From positions 1-64,000 of the forward strand of contig NBAZ01000019.1 in NCBI GenBank assembly GCA_002794735.1: a DNA stretch of 64,000 nt, written 5' to 3'. Positions within the stretch are counted from its first letter, which is position 1, and every line of letters starts with the position of its first letter. The translations under genes were made by a program, and so were the position numbers. The stretch is from Pyrrhoderma lamaoense. Its lineage: Eukaryota; Basidiomycota; Agaricomycetes; Hymenochaetales; Hymenochaetaceae. Positions 48,485 to 60,803 of this stretch are shown here, in pieces. The notes under the pieces were generated by a model. It saw only the letters and a program-made list of their open reading frames with translations, was not told the origin of the DNA and made no database searches.

Positions 48485-50074
48485 ATGTCTTTTATTACGC
48501 AGGAGATAAATAATGTATCTACAGCTTTGACACAAATTAGCACAGCAGAGTTCTTCCAAGTTGCAATTTCTGCACTCTTAGTCTACGATGCTTGTAAGTG
48601 TCTCCTTTTTTTATCGACATATTCTTATACTTTCTACTTTAGTAATAACTATGGATTTAGAAGTGAGTCTGCTTTTAGCTTCTGATTAAATTTTATCCTA
48701 ATGCTCGCGTAGGTTAAATACTTCTGGGTTCGTTTCTGACTAAAACTTCTCATCAATAATCACCTAAGTCCATCTTACTCCAATCAGAAAAAACCGTTTA
48801 GCTTTGTCAATTTACTCTATTTCATAGTAAGTCTTCATTCTAGTGATCTTATATTTCCTCTTATATTGATTAACACATAGAATCGCTATATCGGGATACT
48901 TGGTGTCTTATTGTTCTTATACTGTAAGTCTAGAAGCCCCAAAATGGAATGCCAAAGAATGACAATTTGACATTCAGATCATACAATTAATACAACTACA
49001 AGACTGTGAACCATATATTTTTCGTGTGATCGTCTTCTGATGAGCTAACATAAATTTAGATGTACTCTATAAGTCATTTCCCTGAAAGATAAAAACTAAT
49101 GACTTTGGTAGGCCAGTTTAGTATGTGGTCGACATACGTTGCTAGTAAGCTTTCTGCTCAATAAAGACAGTATTGTTTCTTTACCTCAAATTTTATAGAT
49201 TGGATATCGATCGCATCCATAGACTGTAAGCTCTAAAATAGACTCATCCTAGAATGTTTACAGAGTTCCGTTCACCAGATATTCTTGTTGTTCGAACTTT
49301 GGCTCTGTGGAGTCAGGGTAAGCGTTTTTGTTTTCATAATTAGGTCAACATACTAAAGTAAAGCAGATAAAATAATGTCTTATGTACTCAAGTCACTAGT
49401 GGTGATAGTGGCTGCAACTAGACTGGCACTTTCGTTAAAAGCACAGCTCCATGTATCTTGTGAGGTTTTCCCTAGACGGTCGAGTATATTAAACTAAGTA
49501 TTCATAGTTATCGCTCGGGACTTGACTCCAAGTATCACTCTTTGCTCAGAGGATACCAATATCCAGGGGCAACTACTATTACCCGCTTTGGTTGACTGGT
49601 ACATTGTTTACAATTTAAATTTGTAAATAGATGTTATGCTCACATCTTGTAGGATTCTACCAATGGTACTAGGCCTAGTTCTCATGATTCTCTCAGTCTA
49701 CAAAGCCGCGGAATTCTGGAGAATATCAGCTGGATTCAAAGGGTTCAGATTAGTTAAAATCTTAGTAAAAGATCAAGTTATATACTACCTCATGTGCGTA
49801 CTCTATTCTCAAGAAATCTCATGTTGTAAGCTGATAAGTTGCACACTATTGCATGTAAAGAGTCGTGCTCTGCAGCGTATTCAACATAACTAACTTCACG
49901 ATTGGTGTAACCAATGCGTTTGCTGGAAACCTTTTATTCTCTTTAGGAAATCCGGCTTTCATGTCTTTACTTGGTAATCATATGCTTTTCAATTTGAAAG
50001 AAGCTGCAGAGCAAGGCGTCAACGAAGGCACTAACGTACGAGTCCCGACGCTAAGTAACATTGAATTTATTTGA
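48485..50074 (+). CDS. DUF6533-family membrane protein, copy 2
   Basis: Best preserved of the three copies. ATG at 48485; exons 48485-48593, 48643-48662, 48713-48727 (15 nt), 48788-48826, 48881-48923, 49112-49144 and 49199-49225 join in phase, reading ...SALLVYDALITMDLE, VKYFW, KKPFSFVNLLYFI, NRYIGILGVLLFLY, QFSMWSTYVA, NWISIASID. This is the DUF6533 pattern (VYD...ITLD.EVxYFW...NRYLGILG). Later exons encode DILVVRTLALWSQ, a predicted helix LVVIVAATRLAL, RILPMVLGLVLMILSVYKA and the final exon FNITNFTIGVTNAF...LFNLKEAAEQGVNEGT, ending in TGA at 50072-50074. Two joins (after 49225 and after the ALWSQ exon) are out of phase in my model. Function unknown; multi-pass membrane protein. Confidence 0.78.
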
Positions 50075-50588
50075 TGCTTGCTATGAATTTCCATGCCTTT
50101 TTTTATATATTTTTTGAAATTCTTTCTGTATCATTTGAATAAATGTACATGTACATGTATACATATCCGTGAATAGATACTACAAAACACCTGGTGCGAT
50201 TTTCGATCCAGTACAAACATGACGGAAATACAATAGTACTCTTACTGGAGAATTTATAGGTGTATACTCTTTATACACACGTTTTTTATGAAAACATGAC
50301 CGTATAGAGCTCGTTCTTATGCACCAGATTAAATGTAAAAAACAAAGCGTTGAGATAGTGTCATAGTGCAGATAATGGAACATCTTCTAAGTCTACGTTC
50401 ACAGTACAAGAAATTGATCAATATGGTACAATACAGAGTTACCACAACATGATGGTACTATATACATTATATAAGGGAAAGAGGAACGAGGAAAGATCTC
50501 TATAGTCTAATTTTAGCTTCGAAAAAAAGTCACGACCCAATATTATCTCCAAAAGGGGAATGCATAGACTGAAACACGGCGCTCGGCT
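50075..50588. other. Convergent 3' intergenic region
   Basis: 514 bp between the stop codons of DUF6533 copy 2 and the MFS gene. Contains a short palindromic ATGTACATGTACAT stretch near 50142-50156. No coding signal. Confidence 0.55.
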
Positions 50589-52544
50589 CTACTCGGAACG
50601 ATGAAGTTCCCCTCCAGGGATAATCATCCAGAGGCCGCCCATAACGCAGAGCACACTCACCACTCTTTTATATAAAGTCTCAGAGATTAGAGTGTATTGA
50701 CTCAAAGGATGGTATTAACACTTACAATGGATGCAAACTAGCAATTCCTAGTTTATCACTCATAGCACCCGTAATTAGTGGTAATATCGCGGAACCAGAA
50801 ATCCCCAGGCCAGAGATCCAGCCGACTGAACCCGAAATGAGCCAATGAGGAACAAGTTTAGCAGTACGGTTCATGATGATAGGGAAAACTGGTCCCAGGA
50901 ATAAGCCGATGAAGGAAACCGCAACCCCATCTCCAATCAGAGATGGAACAGTCCAGATCACGATATCAAGACTAAAAAGAATTCACGTAAGTAGATGTAG
51001 AAAAGGGCCCAAACTATCTTGACGAACCCAAGACAAAGGGAGAGGTACAACCAAATCACACGACGTTCCCCAACCTTGGGAAAAGAAAGGTAAGAAAAAC
51101 AAATCAAACGATATAGCAGTTTCTAGCCTACCAGTTTGTTGAACCAAAGCAATCCAACACGACCAAGAGTCATACCAGCGAAGAATCCGGACGATATGTA
51201 ACCAGATGAAGCCCCACCATGGCGTTTATCAATGATGAATGTAACGATCCAGCCTGCAACCAAGGATTTGTTGACAATCTCTCAAGGAGTTATAGTGCTT
51301 CACTATCTTACCTGCTAGAGTAAATTCCACACCAACGTAGGCAAGAGCGAAGAATGCCAGAAGATGAACAACTTTCAATTTCATTATTTGAGAGTAGAGA
51401 TTGTCCTTAGATGGACCATTCTCGCGAACGACTTGTCCTGCCTTCTTGAGAATAACTGTTGAGGTGAGGATAAGTTTGATATAACGTTATAGACAAAGTA
51501 ATAATCCACACCATCAAGTTTCTGAAGACGAAACGCGAGCGTTAAGAAGGTGACGTTTAGAACAGAAGCTCCCAATAAGATGAGATAATGGAACGACCAT
51601 CTAGGAATGGTTGAAAATTGCGTTGCAATCAACGGGGAGACGAGGGCACCGAAACCATAAGCGGCTTGTATGATCCCCATTTTTGTGGAACTGTTACGAA
51701 GACTGACAGTAAAAACCATCGCTTGAGAATTCTTTCCTGTAGTTCAGCAACTTTAGAAACATAATGATAGATTTATAACGCACTTGTAAGGCCAGCCCAA
51801 AGCCTGAGAATAAGTATGCCATTGCAAAAATAGGGTATGGAGGGGCCGGAGCCTGAAGACAATAAGCGACAAGTTGGACTAATGCGCCAACGAGGAGAGT
51901 CTTAAAAACTTGATTTAGCTATTTACATTCCGATATCATTAACGCTGACTTACCTTCCCGAAACCCAGTTTTTGTGATAAGTAGATATTTGCGAAAGCAC
52001 CAGTGATAAAACCCTGGTAACCATGCGTATAAATACTAAATGCAAAGTAAGGATACCCGAAGAGCGACTAACGCAGGCATTTGTGATGTAAACTAATGCT
52101 AGAATAGCAAATTTTATCTGAAGAGAGATTATCAGATATAGAGGCAAAACTTCAGAACCTCTGGAAGGAACATACTTTGTAGTGTTTCTGGATTGCAGGT
52201 AGCAATGGACCATTTGTACCGTCGTTCAAGCCCTCCAAGAAGTAACACCACATGAGGGCCGCAAAGCCAATATATTCTGCTCTCCGTGCCCGTTTCAACT
52301 CTTCAAGTGAGGGTGAACCGCCGTCTGTCCCGACGACAGATGCCAAATTAGACGAAACACGGACGGCAGGTAGCTCTTCGAGCTGGTATTCTTCGATTTC
52401 CCTTCCCGGAGTAGTTACTGGAGTATTCTGAGAAGTGAAAACACCGATAGACGTCCCCTCCTTTTCGATCCTTATTTTTGAATCATAAAAAGCTATTTTT
52501 TCTGGCGTCGTAGGCTCAGACACAACGTCGGGGTGTGCAGCCAT
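50589..52544 (-). CDS. Major facilitator superfamily transporter (BSC6/FucP-like fungal group)
   Basis: Twelve-helix secondary transporter, substrate unknown. Ten exons: 52544-52176, 52117-52073, 52013-51954, 51900-51784, 51731-51512, 51455-51312, 51253-51132, 51074-51028, 50971-50726, 50664-50589; total 1446 nt (481 residues), all phases consistent, introns 52-61 nt. The cytoplasmic N-terminus of about 90 residues precedes FAALMWCYFLEGLNDGTNG (helix 1). Later landmarks are FAILALVYITNACGFITGA, FAMAYLFSGFGLALQ, STKMGIIQAAYGFGALVSPL, GWIVTFIIDKRHGGASSGY, GFFAGMTLGRVGLLWFNKL and GWISGLGISGSAILPL. An alternative ATG at 52622 would add 26 residues; 52544 is preferred because the added part lacks family-like features. 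The acceptor of intron 51732-51783 is AAAG, although a better CAG lies 6 nt upstream in the wrong phase. Otherwise intact. Confidence 0.92.
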
Positions 52545-53883
52545 TGTGCGAAGGTACGTTGATGTGAGAAGAGAAGAAAAGGAAAAGAACGCGGGGGAGC
52601 ACTCTTTTACAGAATCCGGCATCGATAAATATACTGTACATGCACTAGAAGTGGATTATGAGTAAGTTGGCACAGTGGAGAAAAGTAAGTTTTTTTTAGA
52701 CGGCAGCAGGCGGCAGAAGGACAAACCTCGGAAAACGGCGATCGAATAAATTATGAATGGGGTACTTTCACAAAATGTAATCGGTTCAATATTTTTTCAG
52801 AAATTGTGTAAAATCCACTTTGAAAAGTCAGGTCCAGAATATTGTTCGGAAAGCCGGCACGCGCAAATTGATCTTTATCAGACATCTAGATTTCAAGACA
52901 TAAGGGCATCAAACGGAATATATTCACAACACTATCATATATTTCCATGGAATGAAAAATAGTCACCGAAAAACAAGTTTTCCTTTTTGACTTACGAGTT
53001 ACAGGTTCGATAAAAGTAATCCTGTATACGATGTTTACCCAACAATTCTTGAAAAATCAAAGCCACAGCAGAGAAAGCCTAGCCTCGGTTATGATCCGGC
53101 GCACAGTCCACCACTTGAAGTTTATCTGGTAGGCAATTGAATTTGGCCCCTACAGATAGAATCTCTGAAGATGATAATAGAGCAATCATATGAATAAGTA
53201 TGATATAGTCAGACTAGCGATTATGATCCTTCCATGATTATATAGCATAGAGAGACGAAAATATATCAGCCGATGATTCCAACCATAAGTCATGGTAAAT
53301 TTTCAGAATAGTCACAACTGTGAGCTGGTTTACCGGATTGCAAATTAGACGTCGTCTGATTCTCGACTACGTATAACCTTTACTAGCACTTCAGTCTGCG
53401 AAGCAACTCTTCCACCCTGGAGACGCCCTTAAATAAGAACTTTAGCATTACTGCTTCCTACAGCCTTGCAATGTTGAGTCATGTATGTGCGAAATGGATA
53501 GAGATGAAGTCAAAGTCGTCATCAAGGTAAGGAATAAGACTGGCGTAATTAGAAGGTGTTCTATAATTTGAAACTCATGTTCAACATGATGTTGAATGAT
53601 GTTCTCACACAAAAGCTGCCCTGAAAGGATATAAGTACTCTACTTAAAATGATTCGCATGTGAGGAACATCTTGGCTTCTTCAACTTGAAATTTCTTCCG
53701 TGATCATTGATGGACCTGATAGAACTGATAAGCAACAAACAAAAATCATAGGATTGTTGGAAGAGAGGGCTGTCAATAATAAATCCTACGATTATTCAGG
53801 TAGCACAAATAGAGTTATGAAGAGTTACGTCATCAATAAATATGTATTATAGCAATGAATACAGATATTATACAAACACTTAA
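52545..53883. other. Intergenic spacer
   Basis: 1.3 kb between the MFS start (promoter side) and the 3' end of DUF6533 copy 3. An open stretch at 52753-52962 has no recognisable domain. Confidence 0.5.
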
Positions 53884-55551
53884 TTATACACAAGTATCAT
53901 CGTCTGACTTGGTAAGCTTACCATTCGCAAACTCTATATTACTGACAGTTCCTCGTTCCTGTTCACTTAACTTGTAGTTTGTTCCTTCATTTACCCCCCT
54001 CTCTCCGGCATCCTTGAGGTTGAACAGCATACGACTTCCAAGTAAACAAAGTATTGATGGTCGACCCAAGGAATCCAGGATATTTGCAACATAGAAGTTC
54101 TTGACGTTGACCTTAAACTCGATGATATTCAAAAGGCTGCAAGCTACAACGCTTTATGAAGAAGTCAACTCAGTATAGTTACAGATGTAATAAAGTGAGA
54201 GACTGCACGAACAGGATATAGTATATTGCCTGATCTTGAACAACGACTTTGAGAAGATGGGAACCACGAAAACCAACTAGACGCCAGTAGTCCGTGGCCT
54301 TATAAAAGGCAAGACCCATCAGCATAAGCCCGAAAACCATGGGTAATAACCTAGGACAGCTCGTTAACAAGAATGCTTGTTGTACTATTCATGCCTAATA
54401 TAAGCTGACCAGTCGATAATTCCGATTGTCTCAACGCCAGCTGTTGATAATCGACATACGGATACATCTTCAGTTACCGATACAGCGCCAACTTCAAAAT
54501 GGAGTAATGATATATGAACTGATTTTGAAGATGATTAATATCGAATACGACCTACTAGTTTCTCGATCTTCTCCATAAATAAAGACGAAAAGTTTCGCAG
54601 CTCCCTCAAGTACTAGGAGTGTTTTTAGAATACGAGATAGGATCTTATCTAAAGTATAATGCTCGTTATACCAAAATTTGCTTCAATCTTTTTGAAATTA
54701 CTTACCATTATGCCAGAGAGCCAAGACGCGTAGAATCAGAATATCTATCATAAATAAGTACAACTGGTCCATGAAAAGGAGATACTTGAATACAAACAGT
54801 CAATGATAAGAACAGTCACCCAGCCTTGAGTAGAGAAAGTAAGCATATACAACAAATCTTACACAATGATCGGAATACTGACTCGCGGCGTTTGACGTCC
54901 AGAGAGCGAAACGGCCTATTTTTGAATATTAGTTGAAAAATCAATTTGATAAATGTAGCAGAAATGTGTGATTTCTCACATGTACGTGATCCCACATTCA
55001 ATACATCAACTGATCCTCATAGTCAGCTATTTCACTACTTGAGTGAACGGGTACCTAACTTACAGAATATAGGTGTGATCACACCCAGAATCCCGAGGTA
55101 GCGGTTCTGAAGCGGTACTTCATGAGTAATTACTACAAGAGATTCTTGCAAGTTAGAAGCTTACGCCGAAGTAGAGCAGGCTAACGCTATTAATCGGAAG
55201 TCTCTACGCATAGGTTCGAATGTTAAAGCAGAAAAAGAGGAGAAAATGAAACAACAAACCCAAAAGTATCTAATCTTAGTGTTGGGAAAGAAAACATCAT
55301 TGAAAACTATTATCACATCTCGCGTTAAAAAAGTACCTCTTTATCCATTGAAATAGCTGAAAAGAGGCTATATCAGAGAAAAATATAAAGCAATGCTTGG
55401 TTCTAGGATACTTACCACAGTCATATACCAATATCGTAGCAACAACAAAAAAGAAACATTGCTGTATGAAAATCTGTGATATAATAGTAGGGACTAGTTT
55501 GGGATTCTCCTCCGCAATTGTCTCGCGGGCTAATAGAGCCAATGTAGACAT
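53884..55551 (-). CDS. DUF6533-family membrane protein, copy 3
   Basis: Inverted paralogue of the copies at 42.2 and 48.5 kb. ATG at 55551; exon 1 ends at 55416 (...FFFVVATILVYDCG). The next piece is the 20-nt exon encoding AISMDKE, then VSLLYFG, NRYLGILGVITPIF, IDILILRVLALWHN, LLPMVFGLMLMGLAFYKA and the terminal exon with NILDSLGRPSILCLLGSRM and LFNLKDAGERGVNEGTNYK, ending at 53884. Exon order and donor phases match the other two copies. The middle (54.4-55.0 kb) is poorly resolved and may contain breaks. Multi-pass membrane protein of unknown function. Confidence 0.72.
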
Positions 55552-57930
55552 GTCGCCTCGCCTCTGATGCAGTGGCTATTTACAAATTAAAGAGCTCAGA
55601 GGATGAAGACGGTACAAGCGAGTCAGGGGTGCACGACATGAACACGTACGCTGTACCTCTATAAGTAGTGACCAATAATCAATTATATACTCTTAGCTAT
55701 CAAGAGTTAGTCTGGGTAGCAAAAAGTTATACCCAAGGCGTGTACATATCCTCCGATCTGGTCTGACAGGAAGCAGAGTAATGAGCGTTTCCAGGACAGC
55801 ACGTTAGATCAAGCCCGATATCACAAGTCAAGAACGGGGGCATTTTAATAAGAAGGGGTGACATTGACATGATAGAAGCAACAAAAAAGATAGGTTCTAA
55901 CTGAAGTAAGGAACACATCTTATTGCAACCAATGAAGTAGGACAAACAGTAAAGACAATAGTCAGAGATGGGAGTATCAGTTACCTTACGTAATGTCTTC
56001 TTTCATTAGGACCGAATTGCGAACATAACTTCCTTCTGTTGCTGCGCCGCCTCAAGAACTGAAGACTGCAGTCGCCAGCCTGATTTTTTATATTGTACTG
56101 ATGCCTATGTACTCTCGGCTCAAGAGTAACTCCGAGTATAAGGAAAAACTCCATGACTCTCCCAAAATCGGCGGGGAATTCAAGAAGTTGATGGATGAAT
56201 ACACGGCGATCTACCTCTTTTGTATGCATCATTTTCAATGTGACAACTTAGGAACGCAAATACATGATTTAGGAACCTTCAACATCATACATCATTCTCA
56301 CTTCACACATATATAAACCTCGCGTTTTCCTCCTTGCTTTGCTTCTATCATGTTTCAACTGACGAGAGTACTTCTAGATTTAACTGGATTCATATGAATA
56401 GCTGTTATGCCCTTTTCCACAGAATTTTTCAGTTATTCTACTCATTCAGTGAAATTGTCCTTTTTGAGGTCTGACCTTATTAGTGCTGAATTATTGTAGC
56501 TCATATGTGTACCCGTGTCTTTTGGCTCCTTGGCATCATGGATGAAATATATTCATATAGACGCCTCAACGGGTATCTGTCAATCTTAAGGTATTTTATG
56601 ATTCTCCTGTAACACATATATCTTATATATCCCTATTTGCTCAATTGTATTCAAAGTAAAAATAGTTGACATCTCATAGTGATAGAAGGTATTATCACTT
56701 TAATTTCTCGTAAATGTAACTCAGCTATTAAAATTTCTTAAGTAAAGTAGGACATGTAGGATAAGCTTTGAAAAGATCAGTTGTGCATCCACAATTGAAA
56801 AAAAATCGCTCTTATCAAAAAGCACATTTTGCTATATTCTGGACTTTTCGCCACGGGTTGCTTAGTAATAATGCCAAGTATTATTGATAAAAAGAGGACT
56901 ACACAGGTCAGCGATGACATCGGTAGTCAACAAGGATCGAGTGGATACAAAGTCTATAAGACACTGATTGGCTAATAATAGGGATGTTGGCCAAGCGCCC
57001 TGGGCTCTCGTGGATATTGATGACGCTTTTTGAGCGGCGCAGCATATACTATTGAGATTAGAACCGATAGCTTGAGAGGCTTGGGTTCAGTGATATTGTT
57101 TAGAGTTATTTTTACAACGGGTTTGCAAGGAACAAGTTTAAGCGTCTGAGGAGATGAAAGATGTAACTAGAGGAAGGATGTAACCAACTCATATGGTGTA
57201 TAGGGAAAGAACTAATCAGAGTTAAGCCATTAAGCTCTAATGAATTCGACGGAACGATCGTTTATTGGCTACTTCCCGGAAGGCAGAAGGAGGATATTTT
57301 TGATTGGTTGGTGAAACATCCCAGGCTCGCTGAGACTACTCTAAGCGAGCCCAGTTCGTCTCCACTTATCCAGAACGCGCATCCGAGCTATAGAGACCTT
57401 GGCCGCGCCAAGTACTCCCATCGTCTTTTATCTTTTATAATTCCTTAGACTTCGCTTGCTTCAACGTCAGACCCAAACGTGCATGGGCCGCTTTGCCAAG
57501 AACCGCGTATTCGCCTTACTAGCATCCCCTAGCAAACACCGCATTTCTTTAGTCTATTAATGTAAACAACAAATCTGTGTGACAATAGTAGTATTATTTT
57601 TGCTGGCTTGAAGACAATTCGAATATGTAAACTACAGTGAACCAGAGAATGATACGTATATATTGTAAGATATACAGAAGCTAAGAGATTTCAGTTTGAA
57701 ATGATATTGAGCCGTCATAACTTCACAATTCTAGTGCGGGAACAAAACGGCTCAACTACGTTTCATGATCAATTACTTCAACGGGATACTGAACTGCGAT
57801 CGGGCGCGAGGACCCTGGATAGCATAGCAAGACCAGACATAAGAAACCTTGGCCAGCTTTTGAGCTAGAATTCCATTATCCCCCTCGTTCACTCACTCGC
57901 CCTTTCAACGATAACGACCACCTAGCAATA
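55552..57930. other. Gene-poor spacer
   Basis: 2.4 kb upstream of both the inverted DUF6533 copy and the DUF1275 gene. Short open stretches at 55727-55945 (-), 55981-56238 (-) and 56101-56316 (+) are not recognisable. No RNA gene or repeat stands out. Confidence 0.45.
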
Positions 57931-59050
57931 ATGAGTTCATGCCCTCCTTCATCTAGTTCAATGTTAGCTCCTCCAGATAAAAAAAATAAACAAAGAAATC
58001 CATCATCTACGAACTCGTCAACAACTGTCCTAACTCTCCCGGCACCCGTAAGCTCAAGAGAACATGAAAAGACTGAAGAAAACAGAAAATTAGCATCGTG
58101 TATAGACTACCTTTTCCAGGACATCGACCCAGCCCATGCTACCATACTGCTCCTGAGTTTCTGCTTTATGTCAGGTTTTATGTGGGTATATTGCAGTGAG
58201 CATATTTTAAGATTGATACTGATTCTTTCTCCCTTCATCTTCTGTTAGAAACGCTGTACCATTCACCGCGATCCTTGTTTGGTGTGGATTTCAAACTGGA
58301 AATACCGTCCAGGTAAAGATTCTGCACACTATACCATATCTTTAATGGAGCTTATCTCAAGTCTTTTCTGTAGCTTGCCATTGCCATCGGTAAATTCTTT
58401 GATCCAGAGAGCAGGGACATGTCCTTCGATATGGCCGACAAACAGGCCCTCGTCTCTTTACTCTCATATCTTGGCGGTGGCCTTCTAGGCCGGTACGGAG
58501 ATCGAATGGGTCCTACATCCGAGCGTGGCTTTCATTGGGAACATTCGGACAAGCTCTCCTTACTATGGCTGCTTCAATTACTATATGGAAGAGCGGAGAA
58601 CCAAGTATAGCTCAAGTCAGAGGGGACGACGCATGGACAAATACCTTGAGTTTCGTCGCTCTTGGTTTCGCTAGTGCTAGTCTTGGCCTTCAAGCAGTTA
58701 TGTCAAAACGCGTTAGCTCGCATTTCGGTGCTACAGGTTATTAATAATATCTTGTTCTCTCGCATACCTACATACTCACGCATATATCGATTTATCCAGT
58801 CGTTTTGACAACTTTATGGGCTGAGCTTATTGGAGATCCACATCTTTTCAAGAGAGGATATGCGCCTTCTCGAGACCATAGAGTCCTCGCCGTTGTTGCT
58901 TTTGTTCTTGGAGGTATTTTCGGTCGTGGTGTTCTGGATCAGATAGGTAGTGCTGCTGTTTTTGGGATAGGTACGGGTATGCGGATGCTTATCGCTGTAG
59001 GATGGTTATTCGTCCCATCGAAAAATCGAAATGCCATGGACACTCACTAA
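57931..59050 (+). CDS. DUF1275 (YoaK) family membrane protein, one frame break
   Basis: Integral membrane protein of the YoaK/DUF1275 family, function unknown. Exons 57931-58181, 58249-58312, 58374-58736 and 58800-59050, introns 67, 61 and 63 nt. A polar N-terminus of about 65 residues leads to YLFQDIDPAHATILLLSF, then NAVPFTAILVWCGFQTGNTV (family signature), LAIAIGKFFDP, DKQALVSLLSYLGG, GTFGQALLTMAASITIWKSG, DDAWTNTLSFVALGFASASL, ASLGLQAVMSKRV and a C-terminal part with FVLGGIFGRGVLDQIGSAAV. The exons sum to 929 nt, one short of a multiple of three. The frame changes within 58511-58530, between GDRMGPT and RAWLSLGTFG, as if one base (for example a third C in CATCCG) were missing. Everything else is conserved. 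Confidence 0.88.
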
Positions 59051-59566
59051 TATAGATAGAAATTACCGGATTGTATCATGATTAGTATTACCTGATGTAT
59101 TCATAGATCATATAGATGTGGCTTATCAAAGAAACTTCCCTATGAATATTAGATTCATAAACATGATAGGTATTAGTAAAAACCGCGAAAGCCACGATCT
59201 TTGCTGCGTGTGAGCTTATACCTAAAGACAGGTACAGTGGCTAATCTTGTTTAGCTTGAAATAGTGAGCATATAAGCCGAAAAACTTATCTTTATGAAAA
59301 ATGCCAAGACAAGAATACTAAATTTACGCATATATATATAGCAAGTATATAACATGGCTTAGATAAGCGTACATGGGGAAACTGCACAGCGGGACCGAGA
59401 GTTTGATAGATCATAAATAGTGAGTCAATGAATGTGTATATTCCTCTAGATCTGAAGCAGGCACACTCGTATATAATGCATGTTATAACTTTCTCTACTC
59501 TTCAAGTTCCAATCTTCAGAAACTCTATACTTCATAACGTTCACCCGCGTAGCCGTAAATCGCTCA
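59051..59566. other. Intergenic spacer
   Basis: 516 bp between the tandem DUF1275 and kinase-like genes. AT-rich, must carry the terminator of the first and the promoter of the second. No element can be singled out. Confidence 0.5.
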
Positions 59567-60803
59567 ATGGCGCAATCCCAGAGTCAACGAAGTTATGATT
59601 TATCCGTACCAGAGGAACTTCTTTCTTACTTGAAAATACGCCATTTTCAAGTACACGTATAGAAAAATTATCTGGTGGGGTTACGAACTATGTCTTTCGA
59701 TTATACCTGGACAGGGCGCATGATGGACGAAGAGAAAGAGAGAACATGAGCGCACATACGTCGACTGTGATTTTGAAGCATTCAAAACCTTGGGTAGCCT
59801 CGAATAGAGCATTTAGCCTTGATATACAACGTCAGGTAAGTGGAGTCATTGTGGGAGTAAAGTAAGAGAAAGCCAATAATATTCATGTATACATTTGATA
59901 GAAAGTAGAAGCAACAGCCTTAAAGGCCATGGAATCTTGCTGCCAGAAGAATCACTCGTTACAGTACCGAAGCTCCTTTATCACGATGAGAAACAGCATG
60001 TCTTGATAATGGAGGACGCAGGCATAGATTCAAAAAACCTCAAGGACCTTCTCCGCGAACAGCCACTTAGCTCAGGGGAAGCAAGCAAGATAGGAGAGGC
60101 TCTAGGGAGATTTCTTGCTACAGTACACATACAGGGAGTCTGGACGCTAATCTTATGGATTACGTCTCTACAAACGAGGAAGCAAAGAAAGTATATGCCT
60201 GGATTTCTTACGGACGGGTAATTCAAGAATTGAGGACTCTGGATCCAGATACAACTTTCAGAGCCCATGATGAAGGGCAGACAGGGTTTTTGACTGGATC
60301 ACATTTACAAGAGTATATCAAAGACATTGAAGATATAGTATCGACAGCGACAAAAAGATATTCTCGCGGCAGAAAGCGTTTTTACTATGGGTGATTTCTG
60401 GACTGCGAACGTTATAGTGAACCAGGATACAACAGGACGTATTAGAAAAGCTTTCGTTGTGGACTGGGAAATAGCGCGTCCTGGACTTCCGTACCTTGAC
60501 TATGCTCAATTCACAGCTGAGTTGCACACATTGCGACGTTTCTATCCGAAAGCAGATGCATGCGTTGAAGAGATCCTAGAGGCCTACGCTAAAGCGTATC
60601 GACAGAAGTGGAGGGTTGACACAGAATTTGTAAGAGGTGCCGCGGTACATGTAGGCGCACATCTAGCAGCGATCACATCAATGGCCCGATGGCAGCCTAA
60701 AGAAAAGATACCAGTTGTAGTGATGGAGGGAGTTGAATACATGCTTCGCGGAATTCGTGATGACAGATGGCTAGAGAATACTATTGTGCGCTACTTGTTG
60801 TGA
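59567..60803 (+). CDS. Aminoglycoside phosphotransferase (APH)/choline-kinase-like protein, four frame breaks
   Basis: Protein-kinase-like fold of the APH family, common in fungi with unknown small-molecule substrate. ATG at 59567 opens MAQSQSQRSYDLSVPEELLS; exon 1 ends at 59835 (59-60 nt intron follows, acceptor near 59900). Landmarks: KLSGGVTNYVFRLYL (nucleotide loop), VILKHSKPWV (the invariant lysine), LPEESLVTVPKLLYHD, HVLIMEDAG (hinge), catalytic loop TMGDFWTANVIV (Asp and Asn present), and Mg-binding Asp in FVVDWEIARPGLPYLDYAQF. Stop TGA at 60801-60803. The conserved protein is spread over several frames: one base appears missing at 59628-59642 (run of A), 59921-59940 and 60130-60142 (run of G), while at 60352-60356 (run of A) one base appears extra. 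All catalytic residues survive, which argues against an old pseudogene. Confidence 0.8.

Noticed and set aside
55727..55945. Small cysteine-containing open frame (LTCCPGNAHYSASC)
   Set aside because: Looked briefly like a hydrophobin, but the eight-cysteine pattern, signal peptide and length do not fit.
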